Source: Pseudisothecium myosuroides
Taxonomy: Eukaryota; Streptophyta; Bryopsida; Hypnales; Lembophyllaceae
Direction: 5' to 3'
DNA: 64,000 nucleotides
Assembly: GCA_951799445.1 (NCBI GenBank)
Contig: OX637290.1
Location: forward strand, 24,918,987 to 24,982,986
Shown: positions 11,883 to 23,581 of the stretch, piece after piece
How positions within the stretch are numbered: the first letter of the stretch is position 1
Layout: the number at the start of each line of letters is the position of its first letter
Notes under the pieces: model-generated
What the model saw: only the letters and a program-made list of their open reading frames with translations
Databases searched by the model: none
Told to the model about the DNA's origin: nothing
Translations under genes and position numbers: made by a program

Positions 11883-12974
11883 ACAATACTTAGAGTGCAG
11901 CTTCTTGTAGTTGATATGATATAAGCATTTAGCCATAAGTTAGTAGTGTGACCATATTTCATCTGCAAATCATTTGCTAGATATCAAATTGAATTGGCTA
12001 CATTGTATGCATTTTTCAATCACATTTTTAGTGTACAATCCTATTTTTTATACCTTTTATTAAAGTGGAGTCCTTTGGATTACAACTTAGAGCTCTACAT
12101 GCAATAACCACCCTCCTAGGATATTTTATTATGTGGGCAGAAACCCAAATGATCAACAATATGTGTCTTTCATGGATGAAAATGTAAGGCCCCATGCTCT
12201 ATGTTTCCTTACATGGCATTTTGCATTGCCTTGTCCATTAAAAAGTGGTCTTTCAAAATAAGAACAATAAGCTTACCTTGAACTTTCTTTAGTTAAAATA
12301 TATAATATCAATAGAGCCCATTTATAAAGAATTGGCAATCAAGCATTATATTTGGAGAGCATGGTTATATATAATATTGGTATATCCAAAGTTACTTGAG
12401 ACGTTTATGAATATGATGGCTTTCAATTGAGTACATGCAAGCACTTGAGATGACACAAGCATTTTGTTGCATGCTGGAATTGTTTTGTGTTGTCATAAGA
12501 AAAACTAATTTGGGACATTCAACAGACAAAATTTGAACTTAAGAAAATTAATTTAACTCTAGATGCATTGATTTGTCTTTATTCAAAGTTTTGTAAAGAT
12601 GTATTATAAACAACAACTTGGAGAAATAACTTCGGTATTGATTTATTAACAAAAGTTGTATATTTTGAATTTTGTATTACATTTGTATACTTAGATTTGT
12701 AATTGTTATCACCAATTTTTGTAAATAAAATTAGAAACTTGAAATTAAAAATTCTTCTAAAATTAATGACATCCAAGATATTGACAATTCCAGAGTAATT
12801 TTTTTAAATGAATTTGTATTTGTAAAGCTATAAATATTATTATTACCTTTCAAAAACTAAAAATTAGGGCTCTATTGCTCTTTTCCTCTACCAATGATAA
12901 ATTCTTCACACTTTGGAAAATGGAATTTTTTAATAAATTTGTAAATTTATTAAAAAAAATTGAACTATATGCTT
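11883..12974. other. AT-rich intergenic DNA; no gene seen
   Basis: Very AT-rich, with only chance ORFs and no recognisable repeat boundary. Confidence 0.5.
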
Positions 12975-13684
12975 GGGTGATTGCAAGAAATACCGGTACT
13001 ATTTTGCATCACATTTGAAGTGACGGAGTTGTTATGTGCTATAACTTTTTAAGCATGAAGTTAATCAACTTGAAATTTTTATTAGAAATGGATGACTAGA
13101 TAGTATTTAGATTTTTTTTTTAAATTTCAAAAATCATTTTATATTTAAATACCAATTTAGCTAATTTGTCACATTTTTCAATTTAGGAATTTTTAGTATT
13201 GGGGAGTACCCAAAATTAATGATATAGAAATTTTTGTAATCTATTTCTATATTAGATGGGCATGAGCCTATCAAAGGTCACTTAAGAAAAACTTTATTTT
13301 GTGTCCTCCACACGCATGCTAAGAAGGCTTCTTTGAGCTCACATTTATTAATATTGAAGGTGGTTTCAAGATCATTCTTTTGGTGAAATCTCTTCATCAT
13401 AAAATTATCCCAAATTGACAAAAAAAAAATTTAGAATTGCTTTCCCTATTTATTACAAATTAAAATGTCAAAATGTCTATTTTCTTAAGATTCTGCACTT
13501 TTCTAATTCTCCTCTTTAGTAATTTTTTCTATGCTTTTCCTTCTTAGGATACCTTCTTTTCAAAGGTGTATACATTATTTATGTTTTTTAATATTTTTTA
13601 AATTTTATTTTTCTAATTTTATAGTACTCCCACAAAAATTGCCTAAATGCTACAAAAACAAGCCAATCTTTCTTGCAACTACCC
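12975..13684. mobile_element. GGGT-family TIR element, copy A
   Basis: It starts GGGTGATTGCAAGAAATACC and ends TTTCTTGCAACTACCC, an imperfect terminal inverted repeat. Its inner sequence follows copy D of this family (TTTTGCATCACATTTGAAGTG, the TTATATTTAAA...GTCACA block, GTGTCCTCCACACGCATGC). It is about 710 bp and has no ORF. The flanks do not show a clear target duplication. Confidence 0.65.
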
Positions 13685-15826
13685 CCTCGTGCAAAAAATA
13701 AGCATCTCTTCTAATATTGCAAAGGATAAGATTGCGCATCCATCTACTTAAAGCATCATCTTAATTAAATCCATTTTCATCTTTAGATTACTTTGTAGTT
13801 GGTAGCACTGTTCTTAAGTTTCAATCCACATTTGAAATTCATTCTTCAACATTTCATTTTTGTATTTTCAAGTTTATCAACTCTTATGCCTTTGAAAACT
13901 GTTCTATGGAGCTATATCCTCAAACATTATTTCTCAAACATAATTTTAATTGATATATCATGACCTTTTGTTGATGAAAAATCAAGTCTCTTTAAATTTT
14001 CAAACTTCAAAGTTTGTTTTTATTTAGTTTTGGTTTCATTTATTAAACGATTAATCTTGGAAAAGTGTCACAAATTACAAAATATAATTAGATTTAGTAA
14101 AATGTATTGTCACAAATTTTAAAATGAATCTTCGACTATTGAGCTCCTTGAGCCACTTGTGATGTTTCTATGGCAATTGTTCATTGCATTTCATAATGCT
14201 TAAAGGTCAAGAAAGTGGGACATCAAATTTCATTGCAATATAATGAACAACATTTATGAGAAGTTAGTTTGCATAGAAGAGAATTGTTGTTGTTGGCTTT
14301 GCAAGACTCTAACTACTCTTTCTATTGTTACAATAGAACTTGTAATAAGCAATAGGGCTAGGACCAATCTAACACATCACATTAGAGAGGTTATTACATT
14401 AAGGGAGGGTCATTTGCATTCGTGACGTTTGTATGCGGCCAGGTCAAGACCAACAATCAATATTACTATTGAGAATTTTATTACTTTAGAAAATGATGTT
14501 TATTAGGAGTTCTAGTGTACAAGATCAATTGATAGACTTTTGAGAAGTTGGATTGAGCACAACAACGTATATAATGCTGCTTATTGAAGAAAAGATGGTG
14601 TATTGTAGGTATGCATGAAGGTGGGATGAATGCAAGGACATTACAATAATTCTAAATGTCCCATACTCAACCATTTACATAGTTTTGACAAATTGGAAGG
14701 TCCGTGGAAGTGTATAGTCCTTAAGATATATAGAAGACAATCACTATCAAAAATATTAATCCACTTTAATAGTTGAACAAATGTCGTAATATAAACATTA
14801 GAGGATTTTTGAGGTTTTCGAAAGACAACAAGTTTCCAGACTGTGGAAACTCTAGGAACTTTGCTACATCAGCAGTTTGACATAGTCGAGAGAGTGCTAC
14901 GTCAAATATTAATATTTTATTTTATTTTATATTTTATATTTTATATTTATTTTATTTATTTAAAAAAATCTATATTTTACATTTTACATTTTTTTATTGT
15001 TTAATATTTTAACAGCAATATTGTAATTCATAGCAAAGGGGATATGCCTGAAACAACATTCCCTTGCCCTCAAATCTCTTCTAATGATGGTTGAACCTAT
15101 GTACATGAGATGGACTTTAGGAATTGCATTGCAACAAAAAGTCCTATCTTAATGACAAACATAAGTAGATAGCTTACATTTGTCTGAGCTCATGAAAATG
15201 GGAATTTTGAGGACTGATGCAATGTGATTTGGTTAGACAAGTTGTCATTTGAAATTAGTAAGAATTCAAGGCAAATTAGAGTGTGGCAAAAATCACATGA
15301 AAGATAAGCATGGGATTATATAGCACCATCTTTCAAGTTTGGTTGTACTTCAGTGGTGGTTTGGTGTGCATTTAATTGCTTTGATAAACATCCTCTCGTC
15401 ATTATACCTCTAAACAAAAATAAATATAAATAAAAAAATTGTAACTTTTGTATATGAGAAAATGTTCACCGGGTTTTATTTTTTGCATGATCACTTTGGG
15501 CAATTGACACTTATGGAAGATGGTGCTCCCACCACTAGCTTATTTCCATTGCTATAGAAACAAGCTCATGGTGTGACAAAACTAATTTGGCCCACAAATT
15601 CTCCAAACCAATTTAAACCCCACAGAGAATGTTGGGAAGATTTTCAAAGATTTGTTTTGGCGTTGTTGTAGACCAAAAAATAAGGATGAAATGGTGTTAA
15701 CTATTCAATTCGTGTAGGATAGCAATATCATTGAAGCAACTCTATACCTTCATTAAAAGTGTGCATGATAGAGTGCAAGCAATTATTAAATTTCAACAAT
15801 AGGTCGCAACACTAGATGGTAGACAT
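13685..15826. other. AT-rich intergenic DNA, with TTTTA-type low complexity at 14905-15000
   Basis: No gene is supported. The segment 14905-15000 is almost pure A/T with repeats of TTTTA and TATTTTA. Confidence 0.5.
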
Positions 15827-16018
15827 TAGAGTTAATCGTAATGTGAATGAACGCGGGACCAGGAGCCGGAGTTTTAGAAAAACACAAGACCAAACTCCTT
15901 GGAGCACCCAAACTCAGGTCTAATTGAGTTTGGTGCCCTGATTGTTTTGTTCTATTCTTAGTTAAACCTTCCTTTGACACAGGTTTAGAAACACAAAACA
16001 ACTTTGCGATTAACTCTA
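15827..16018. mobile_element. TA-flanked MITE, TIR GAGTTAATCG, copy 1
   Basis: TAGAGTTAATCGTAA at the left mirrors TTGCGATTAACTCTA at the right. TA dinucleotides at both ends suit a Tc1/mariner-type insertion. It is 192 bp and matches a second copy at 17617-17812 over most of its length (AGGAGCCGGAGTTT, GGAGCACCCAAAC, TTAGTTAAACCTTCC). Confidence 0.75.
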
Positions 16019-16208
16019 TTGTGTTATATTTGTTGTTATTATTATTATTATTTGACACTATAATTTTGTAATGCAAACTTATTACTGTATTGTAAACTTG
16101 ACTCTACCATCTTTCCACTGCACTTTACAGCTTGTGTGAATTGATGAATTTTGGAGCTTTTCAAAGTTCACAGTTATCAGTGTTCAAATTTAACTTATTT
16201 TTGGATCC

Positions 16209-17095
16209 TACTGTACAGTCCCCTACCAAAAGTTTCCGTGATTGCAATTTAGCCCATTCGCTTTCCTTTACACAATCTTGAATGCACTTGATATTTTTTG
16301 TATTGCACAATCAACATTCATATATTACTCAATCCCAATCAAGCATATCAAATTTTGGTTTCAAAAAACCCCAAACTCCATTTTTGATGAATTTTTTCAT
16401 TTAATTTTCATGGTTCTACATGATAATTCATAGAAAAATATTGGGGACAAATTTTTTTAATTCAATTGCGGATATATGTAGGAAACATCCATATGCACAT
16501 TTTTCCTTCAACAAGCATTTGTAAAAAGTTTCACAATTCCCTCTATAGAGATTTCAATGTTAGTGCGACAATGCCCTAAATTTGAAAAATAGATATCTCT
16601 TTATTGCAATTAGATTTTTCTATTTGTCCTCCACATAGTAATTGATTTCATACATTTGAACGTGATGGTGCAATTACTTTGCCAAAATCTAATTACAATA
16701 AAGAAATATTTATTTTCCAAATTTAGGACATTCTCACCTCAACATTGAAATCTCTATAGAAAGAATATTGAAACTTTTTTACAAATGCTTGTTGAAGGAA
16801 AAATGTGTATATGGATGTTTCCTACATATATCCGCAATCAAATTAAAAAAAAATCGTCCCCAATATTTTTCTATGAATCATCATGTAAAACCATGAAAAT
16901 TAAATGAAAAAATTCACCAAAAATGGAGTTCGGGTTTTTTTGAAACTAAAATTTGATATTCTTGATTGGGAGTGCGTAAGATATGATTGTTGATTGTGCA
17001 AATCTAAAAATTTCAAGTGCATTCTACATTGCGTGAAGAAAACAGAATGGTCTGAATTGCAATCACGGAAACTTTTGGTAGGGGACTGTACAGTA
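16209..17095. repeat. 887-bp foldback, arms about 413 bp
   Basis: The left end TACTGTACAGTCCCCTACC is exactly mirrored by GGTAGGGGACTGTACAGTA at the right. The arms (about 16209-16621 and 16683-17095) stay complementary along their length at perhaps 85-90 percent by eye. Examples are GATATATGTAGGAAACATCC against GGATGTTTCCTACATATATC, and ATTTTCATGGTT against AACCATGAAAAT. The spacer is about 60 bp. It is a non-coding foldback transposon. Confidence 0.85.
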
Positions 17096-17616
17096 CAACA
17101 AAATCAGTCGGAAAAAGGTGGCAACGAATGAGGCAGCTGGAAAAGTAAGTAGTAAGCTTAGACTGAAGCAACTGTCAAGTGAGCCTACATTCGAGCCCTG
17201 AAGTTAGGCTCACTTTCGGCAGTGCTAGGCCGATTAGAGGGAGAAAGCCAAACTAAATTAATAAAGTGTCAAAAAACACACTAAAAAACTAAATTAATAA
17301 GCAGGCGGCATGGAGTCCCTTGGAGCCAGCAGCCACTCTGGCGACCTGAGAAACAACTTTGAAAAGGAAGGTGGGCACTCTTCCAAACCACCACTTTTGG
17401 CTACCTGGGCCTTCGGTTGGCTTCAAAGTTTCAAACTTTTCTTGTTCGCAAGTGAAAGGTGGTTTCAACGCACCAAAGAACGTGACATTCAGAATTTGTA
17501 TGCTCAAAATGATCCGATTTTTAGACCAATAGGTCCAACTCCATTCTTCATTTCTATGGTAATCTAGAAAGTTATTCTTCAACCACTTCTGTACCTCAAC
17601 ATCTTTCTGTGGTTAA

Positions 17617-17812
17617 TAGAGTTAATCGTAAAGTGAGCAAACTCGAGATCAGGAGCCGGAGTTTAGGAAAAAACACTGGACCAAACTCCCTGGAGCACCC
17701 AAACTTAGGTCTAATTGAGATTTTTTTTTTTTTTTTTTTTTCTATCCTTAGTTAAACCTTCCTCTGACACATGTTCACAAACACAAGCTGGACAACTTTG
17801 CAATTAACTCTA
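17617..17812. mobile_element. TA-flanked MITE, TIR GAGTTAATCG, copy 2
   Basis: Second copy of the 15827-16018 MITE, in the same orientation. It differs mainly by a run of about 21 T at 17720-17740 where copy 1 has mixed sequence. Confidence 0.75.
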
Positions 17813-19147
17813 ATAACACTGGGAAGACAATCTAGAATATACACAACATTTTCAAGGTGGGAGCTTTAACCTTGAAACGCTAGTCATAATACTTTGGAGT
17901 TCTAATTCAATTTCCTTCAGTTTGGATGCTTCCATTTAGCGACTAAATGTGAATAAATTTTATTTATTTATTTTTCAAAGGTGAAATCACATGTGTCCTT
18001 TAGATTAAATTTCTTTTGAATTTTTTTGTGAAAAGTTGAAATTTGGGAGAATTTTTGAAGTAAAAACTAAAAAGTGAAGAAAAATCATATCAAATAGTGA
18101 ACTCTATTAGAAATTTTGAAAATTTCACAGTAGGTGTATATATATAGTGAAGAATGTTTTTGTGTGAACAAAATTTCCGTATCAATCTATAAATAGAAAT
18201 CAATGGACCTTAGAAATACACCTGAAGTTCAAATTGCAATAAAAACAATTCAATTCTAGGAATTTTTAAAATTATAAAATTGGAATAAAAACTAAAGCTG
18301 ATGAACTTCATTTCTTTAGTTGGGCTCAAGATTCAAAAAAAATTATTTTTATCAAGAAATTTCAAATCTGGAACATAAATAACAAGATTCCAAAAATATG
18401 CTAAAATAGCATATTTTGTGATTTGTCTTTACAAATTATTATGTAGGAAATTCAATGAGGATATTTCCAACACCATCTAAAACAACTTTTGCATTCAAAG
18501 AACTCCCCAAATAAAAATTGGATGAAAATTTGTTTTTTAGTCTATGCCAAACATTGCTCCAATTTCATCCAAGAGCCACAAAGTGACACCAACAATGTTT
18601 TACGGAGTAGTTAATAGTTTACTAAGGAAGAAATGGATTCAAAATGAAGTCAATTGAATTTAATTACAAAATTCAATTGAGATACTTTACCATCTCAATT
18701 AAATTGAACCATTACCACCTACTACATGCTAAACTCTATTTCATTAACTTGAAGGTAAAGCACTTAGAGGTCCCTTGTGATTGACATCAGAACATGTGTC
18801 CATTAAAATTCATCTACCAAACATATTTTAAGCCTATATAACTTCTGTATTTAATAATTAACAAAGTCATATTTAGTTGTGTTAGAATGTCTTTAGAATT
18901 ACATCTTAACAAGAATAAAAAAATGAGTTGGAAAATCTAATATTTAATAGGAATATTTAATATTTAAAGTGTTCAAATTAGGTGTAGTTCTCTAGTTTAG
19001 CTATCTAGTTGTTGGGGCATTTACTCATAATTATCCATTTATTAGTGAGGGTTCGGATTTAGTAAATTTGAACTCTAGGCTTTAAGTAAGCAAGCCAATT
19101 TTTGTAGTGAGTTTTGAAATCCAATGACATGCCAAGCTACCTTAATA
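17813..19147. other. AT-rich intergenic DNA; no gene seen
   Basis: Only short chance ORFs. No inverted-repeat termini recognised. Confidence 0.45.
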
Positions 19148-19884
19148 GGGTCATTGCAAGAAAGACCATTCAAAAAGCATAGTGTTTTTTACAGAGTCAT
19201 TTTTTCTTTCGGGAGGGCTTTATAATTAGAAAATCAATTTTTAAAAAATGTAAAAAAAATGTTTAATGTATAAACCTTTAAGAAGAAGTTACCCTAGGAA
19301 AAAGCATAGAAATTTTTTCTAAGTAGGAGAACTAGAAAAGTGCAAAATCTCAAGAAAATGGATACTTGCATTGTAATTTCACATTTTAGTTTGTAAAAAA
19401 TAGGAAAAGCAATTAAAAAAAACCCCAAAAATTGTCCATTTGGAAATAGTTCATAGTGATGAGATTTCACCAAAATATTGATCTTAGAACCATTTTCATT
19501 GTCAAAAATTGCGAGCAATGGGAATGTTGTTTGCACTCATGAGGAAGACACAAAATAATATATTTTTAGATTTTTTTTGGTAGGAATATGCTTTTCTACT
19601 ATGCAAATAGACCATGAAAATTTCAGCTCTAGATCATTTGGAGATTCCTAACGTAGTAAAAACCCCTGAACCTTACATTGTGACAAAAAAACAAAAATTA
19701 TTTTTAAATATAAAATTATTTTTTTTAATTTCTAAAAAATAAGGGATCTGATTACCATCAAGTTAGGTATCTCCAATAAAAATTTCATGTTCATTAGATT
19801 TTTGCTTCAAAAGCTATAGTGGATGACAAGAGAGTAACTTGCTCCGTGACTAGTAAATAGGACTGGTCTTTCTTGCAATGATCC
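19148..19884. mobile_element. GGGT-family TIR element, copy B
   Basis: Termini are GGGTCATTGCAAGAAAGACC and GGTCTTTCTTGCAATGATCC, a near-perfect 20-bp inverted repeat. The four bases outside both ends are AATA, a likely 4-bp target duplication. It is 737 bp and non-coding. Confidence 0.8.
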
Positions 19885-20049
19885 AATAAGCCCTAATATA
19901 GTGTATTCAGAGGTTTAATAAAATGTCTTTAAAAATAATATTCTATCGTATGGGAGATTTCCACTCTACAATCCACATAGCCATGCCACAAAGCAAAATA
20001 GAGTCTAATAATACTTCTATATAGTAGTTTGACTCATGAGTATGTAGAA

Positions 20050-21548
20050 GGGTCGTTGCAAGAATGACTAGCTAATTTTGTTCCACTTTGGCTGTTTTCG
20101 GCTAGTACTCCTAGTACTATGAACTTTTTGCATATGAATTTTTAAAAATAAAATAAAATAAGGATAATTAGTGTAACACTAGAAATAGCATATCACCAAA
20201 ATTTCAGACCTAAAAAAACTCAAGGTAAAAAGTTATTCACAAAAACATGTGAGCTAAAATTTTGAAGAAAATACATAGTTTGACGTTTTAATTTGTACAA
20301 AATAGGAAAAAAAAATTTCAAAGAAACTAAAAATTTTCCATTTGGAAAGACTTTATTTTGAAGATATTTCACCAAAAAAATTATGTTGAAACCATCTTCA
20401 ACATTTGAAATTGCGCGCGCAAGGGAGCCTTCTTTGCATGGATGTAGAGGACATAAAATATAATATTTTTTGATGCCCCTAGGTAGGAATATGACTTCCT
20501 ACTATGGAAATAGACCATAGAAATTTCAGCTCCAAATCATTCAATTTGGGGAGGGTCATTGCAAGAAACACCTGTACTATTCTCCATCACAATTGGAGTG
20601 ATCTTGTTATCTTTTGCAATAATTTTTGATATACAAGTCCAATGAACATGAAATTTCAAAGGATGATGCCTAACTTGATGTTGATCAGATCCTTTATTTT
20701 TTAGAAATTTTCAAAAATCGTTTTATATTTAAAAATCATTTATGTTAATTTGTCACACTTTGAGGTTTAGGGGTTTTTACTACGTTAGGAGTCCCCAAAT
20801 TTAACAATATGGAGCTGAAATTTTCATGGTCTATTTGCATGGTAGGAAAGCATATTCCTACCAAAGGAAATCTAAAAATATTTTATTTTGTGTCCTCCAC
20901 ATGAGTGCAAACAACACTCCCATTGCGCGCAAATTCTGAACAATGAAGACGGTTCTAAGATCATTTTTTTGGTGAAATCTCATCATCATCAACTCTTCCC
21001 AAATGGAAAATTTTTAGTTTTTTTTTTAAAGTACTTTTCCTATTTCTTACAAATTAAAATGTCAAACTACCGATTTTCATGAGATTTTGCACTTTTCTAG
21101 TTCTCCTACTTAGGGAATTTTTTTACGCATTTCCTTCCTAGGGTACCTTCTTCATAAAGGTGTGTACATTGAACATATTCTTTATATTTTTTTAAAATTG
21201 ATTTTTTAATTTCAAAGTACTCCCGAAAAATTCAGCAGTTCTATGCAAAACGCTACAAAAAATGGGGGGTGTTTCTTGCAATGACCCGGGACTCCATAGT
21301 ACTAAAATCCCTTAAAACTCAAAACGTGAGTACGTGACATATTAGTTTAAATGATTTTTAAATATAAAATAATTTCTGAATTTTTTTGAAAAATATGAGA
21401 TATGATTAAACTACATATTGGAGATGAGAGGCATCTCCAATAAAAATTTCAAATTCATGCAAGTCATGCTACAACAGTTATAGCAAAAGGAAGCTTCCGC
21501 ACTTGCTTTGCGACAATGTTTCAGTACCGATCTTTCTTGCAATGACCC
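20050..21548. mobile_element. GGGT-family TIR element, copy C, split by copy D
   Basis: It starts GGGTCGTTGCAAGAATGACT and ends CTTTCTTGCAATGACCC. The left part (20050-20552) follows copy B up to the ATTTGG block. The right part (from 21292) resumes where copy B continues, with TAGTAAAAACCCC-like, TTTTTAAATATAAAA and CATCTCCAATAAAAATTTCA matches. Without the insert it is about 760 bp, close to copy B. Confidence 0.78.
20553..21287. mobile_element. GGGT-family TIR element, copy D, nested inside copy C
   Basis: Termini are GGGTCATTGCAAGAAACACC and GTGTTTCTTGCAATGACCC. It is flanked on both sides by GGGA (20549-20552 and 21288-21291), a 4-bp duplication. It is 735 bp and lies in the opposite orientation to copies B and C. 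It must be younger than copy C. Confidence 0.82.
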
Positions 21549-23277
21549 ATAAATGAAAATATTTTGTTGGCAAAGTCACTTGACTTAGTTGTGAATAAAA
21601 CAAAACAACCCAATGCCATCTATCACTTAATTCTGACATCTACTAGACCCTCCCATTTGCTTTAGTCACACATCTATTTCACACTCTTAGCAACCCTTTA
21701 GCATCTTGGGAGGGGACACAACAACGAGTGGTTTAGCATGGGTCTACTTGGGCTTTACCAATTGAGTTCGGCATCAAACTTTGAAAATCACAGAAAATTC
21801 ATTTCTTGTCGGAATGTCTTGATTCCACTTGCAAATGACTTCTCTCAAACTTGCCAATCTCTGAAAAATATGTGAGGTGACAAATTAAAGCGTCTCCAAG
21901 GTACCCAGATCTATAGCAAATCTGCTTGGTAATAGGCATGTTTACCTTATGCGTAAACGCCGTATGTGATGAGGCCCGAGGTGAATGACGAGATGCGCAA
22001 CGTGTCAACACTGGAATCGGACTGGGAATGAAGGCTTGTGAATGTCAAGCGGCTCTGCGCATGTGTGTCCTAAGTACCTACGGTACAGCTGCGGTGACTG
22101 TCTACGTACAAGAAGATTAAACCTTCAGAAAGATCTGGCCGTCCATGGAGTGCAAATGCAAAATCAAAGGCCAGAAGGGTAACTTATCAAATCCTGGACT
22201 GGTTAATCGACTGCGGAGAATGCAAAGAAAGTACCGCCGGCACATGGCCCTCACAACAGACACTCGAGTTAACTGGGGCAAGCAGCCTTGAAATCAAATT
22301 ATATTCTGGCATCGATATATGCAACAGATCTCAAAATTAATCGGACTCGATCGAAAAAGTTTTAAAACAAATATACAAAATTCCTCTATCAGACAACATA
22401 TGTATTCTCACTAGCTTTGCGTGCACTGAAACCAAACCTTTTGGTAAAGCATTATCTTTGAATTGAGAAGGTAATCCACAATGATTGGAACTTACGTACA
22501 GGGCTTCCTCGAACTGCAAGCGGCCTGCAAGCGCGCGTATTGGCAAACCTGTCATACTTCGGATGGAAACCAGCTTGGATTCCTGTCAAGGTGTAAGTTG
22601 ATGTTTCTGATTACATCTTAATATCGAAATTGCCCTTTCATTGGGCAGACTTGTTTATGATTTCGGACCCTGGCCTAAAGAATGTTTAATGTTAAATAGT
22701 GGTAGTATCCTTGAGGAATGGGGACAAATCACCTTTCTCGATCAAGTGAATATTGGAATGGAATTTCAAATATCATGCTTGAAAGAGTAGCGCAGACTTG
22801 GACACAATTGACCCAAAACTATGATTGGATTATGATTGTTGAGTTGTCCAAGGCTCATCTCTTCTTCTCTCATTGGCAACCACAAATTTGTCCTGCAGTT
22901 TGTTATTTTCCATGCGTGAGGGATGAGGCTTTCGGCTTTCCGCTTGTCCACTCATTCTGATTCCAACTTTGCAAGGTGCTAGGACCGGATTATATTCGTG
23001 TTGACATTCTTGTAACAATTACATCATTTGTACGTAGACGCCTTCAGAACATGTACATGTTCAGAAGGCATGATCTACGTACAAATGAAGCTCTGTCGAT
23101 ACATGGTATTTTTGGATCGGAATGCATACTTAAAATACCAACATTCAAAATCATATTGAATGACTTGTGAAAATTATGTACACACTGGAGACATGAGTGC
23201 GACCTTGTACCTGATGTTTACATTTTTCACGCACTGGGATTCAGTGTACGTGAGCTGTCTGAGTACTCTAGCAAGAC
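21549..23277. other. intergenic, less AT-rich; no gene recognised
   Basis: Composition rises toward balance from about 21900. ORFs of 60-80 codons exist on both strands but show no family motif, no consistent splice sites and no shared frame. A short palindrome is listed separately. Confidence 0.45.
23025..23087. repeat. 63-bp near-perfect palindrome
   Basis: CATTTGTACGTAGA at the left is mirrored by TCTACGTACAAATG at the right. GCCTTCAGAACATG is mirrored by CATGTTCAGAAGGC about a CATGTACATG centre. The arms are about 31 bp with almost no loop. Confidence 0.8.
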
Positions 23278-23285
23278 ATCTCCTG

Positions 23286-23573
23286 CAGTGTTTTTTTTCG
23301 CGGCGATTTGGTGCAAAATTGCACCAAAATTTTTGACCTAGCACCAAGTCTATAGGAAATTTTTAGTAAAATTTTGGATGAAATCGCCAAAAAACTTCAA
23401 GTTCAAGAAAAATCCTGGATGAAATTGCCACATTGTGAATGAAAATAGAATTATAGATACGTAGTATCACATTTTCTATCCAGTAGATGGATGAACGTTG
23501 AAACTTGGAGCACCACCGTAACATTTAATATCGCCACTTCGCCACTTCATGGAAAATGAAAAAAAAAACACTG
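23286..23573. mobile_element. hAT-like MITE with perfect 8-bp target duplication
   Basis: It begins CAGTGTTTTTTTTCG and ends AAAAAAACACTG, with inner GGCGAT/ATCGCC near the ends. Both flanks read ATCTCCTG (23278-23285 and 23574-23581), an exact 8-bp duplication typical of hAT. It is 288 bp and non-coding. Confidence 0.85.
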
Positions 23574-23581
23574 ATCTCCTG

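Noticed and set aside
15786..16076. 96-codon minus ORF containing an Asn run
   Set aside because: Covers the GAGTTAATCG MITE and a trinucleotide-like A/T run (16030-16052); not a gene.
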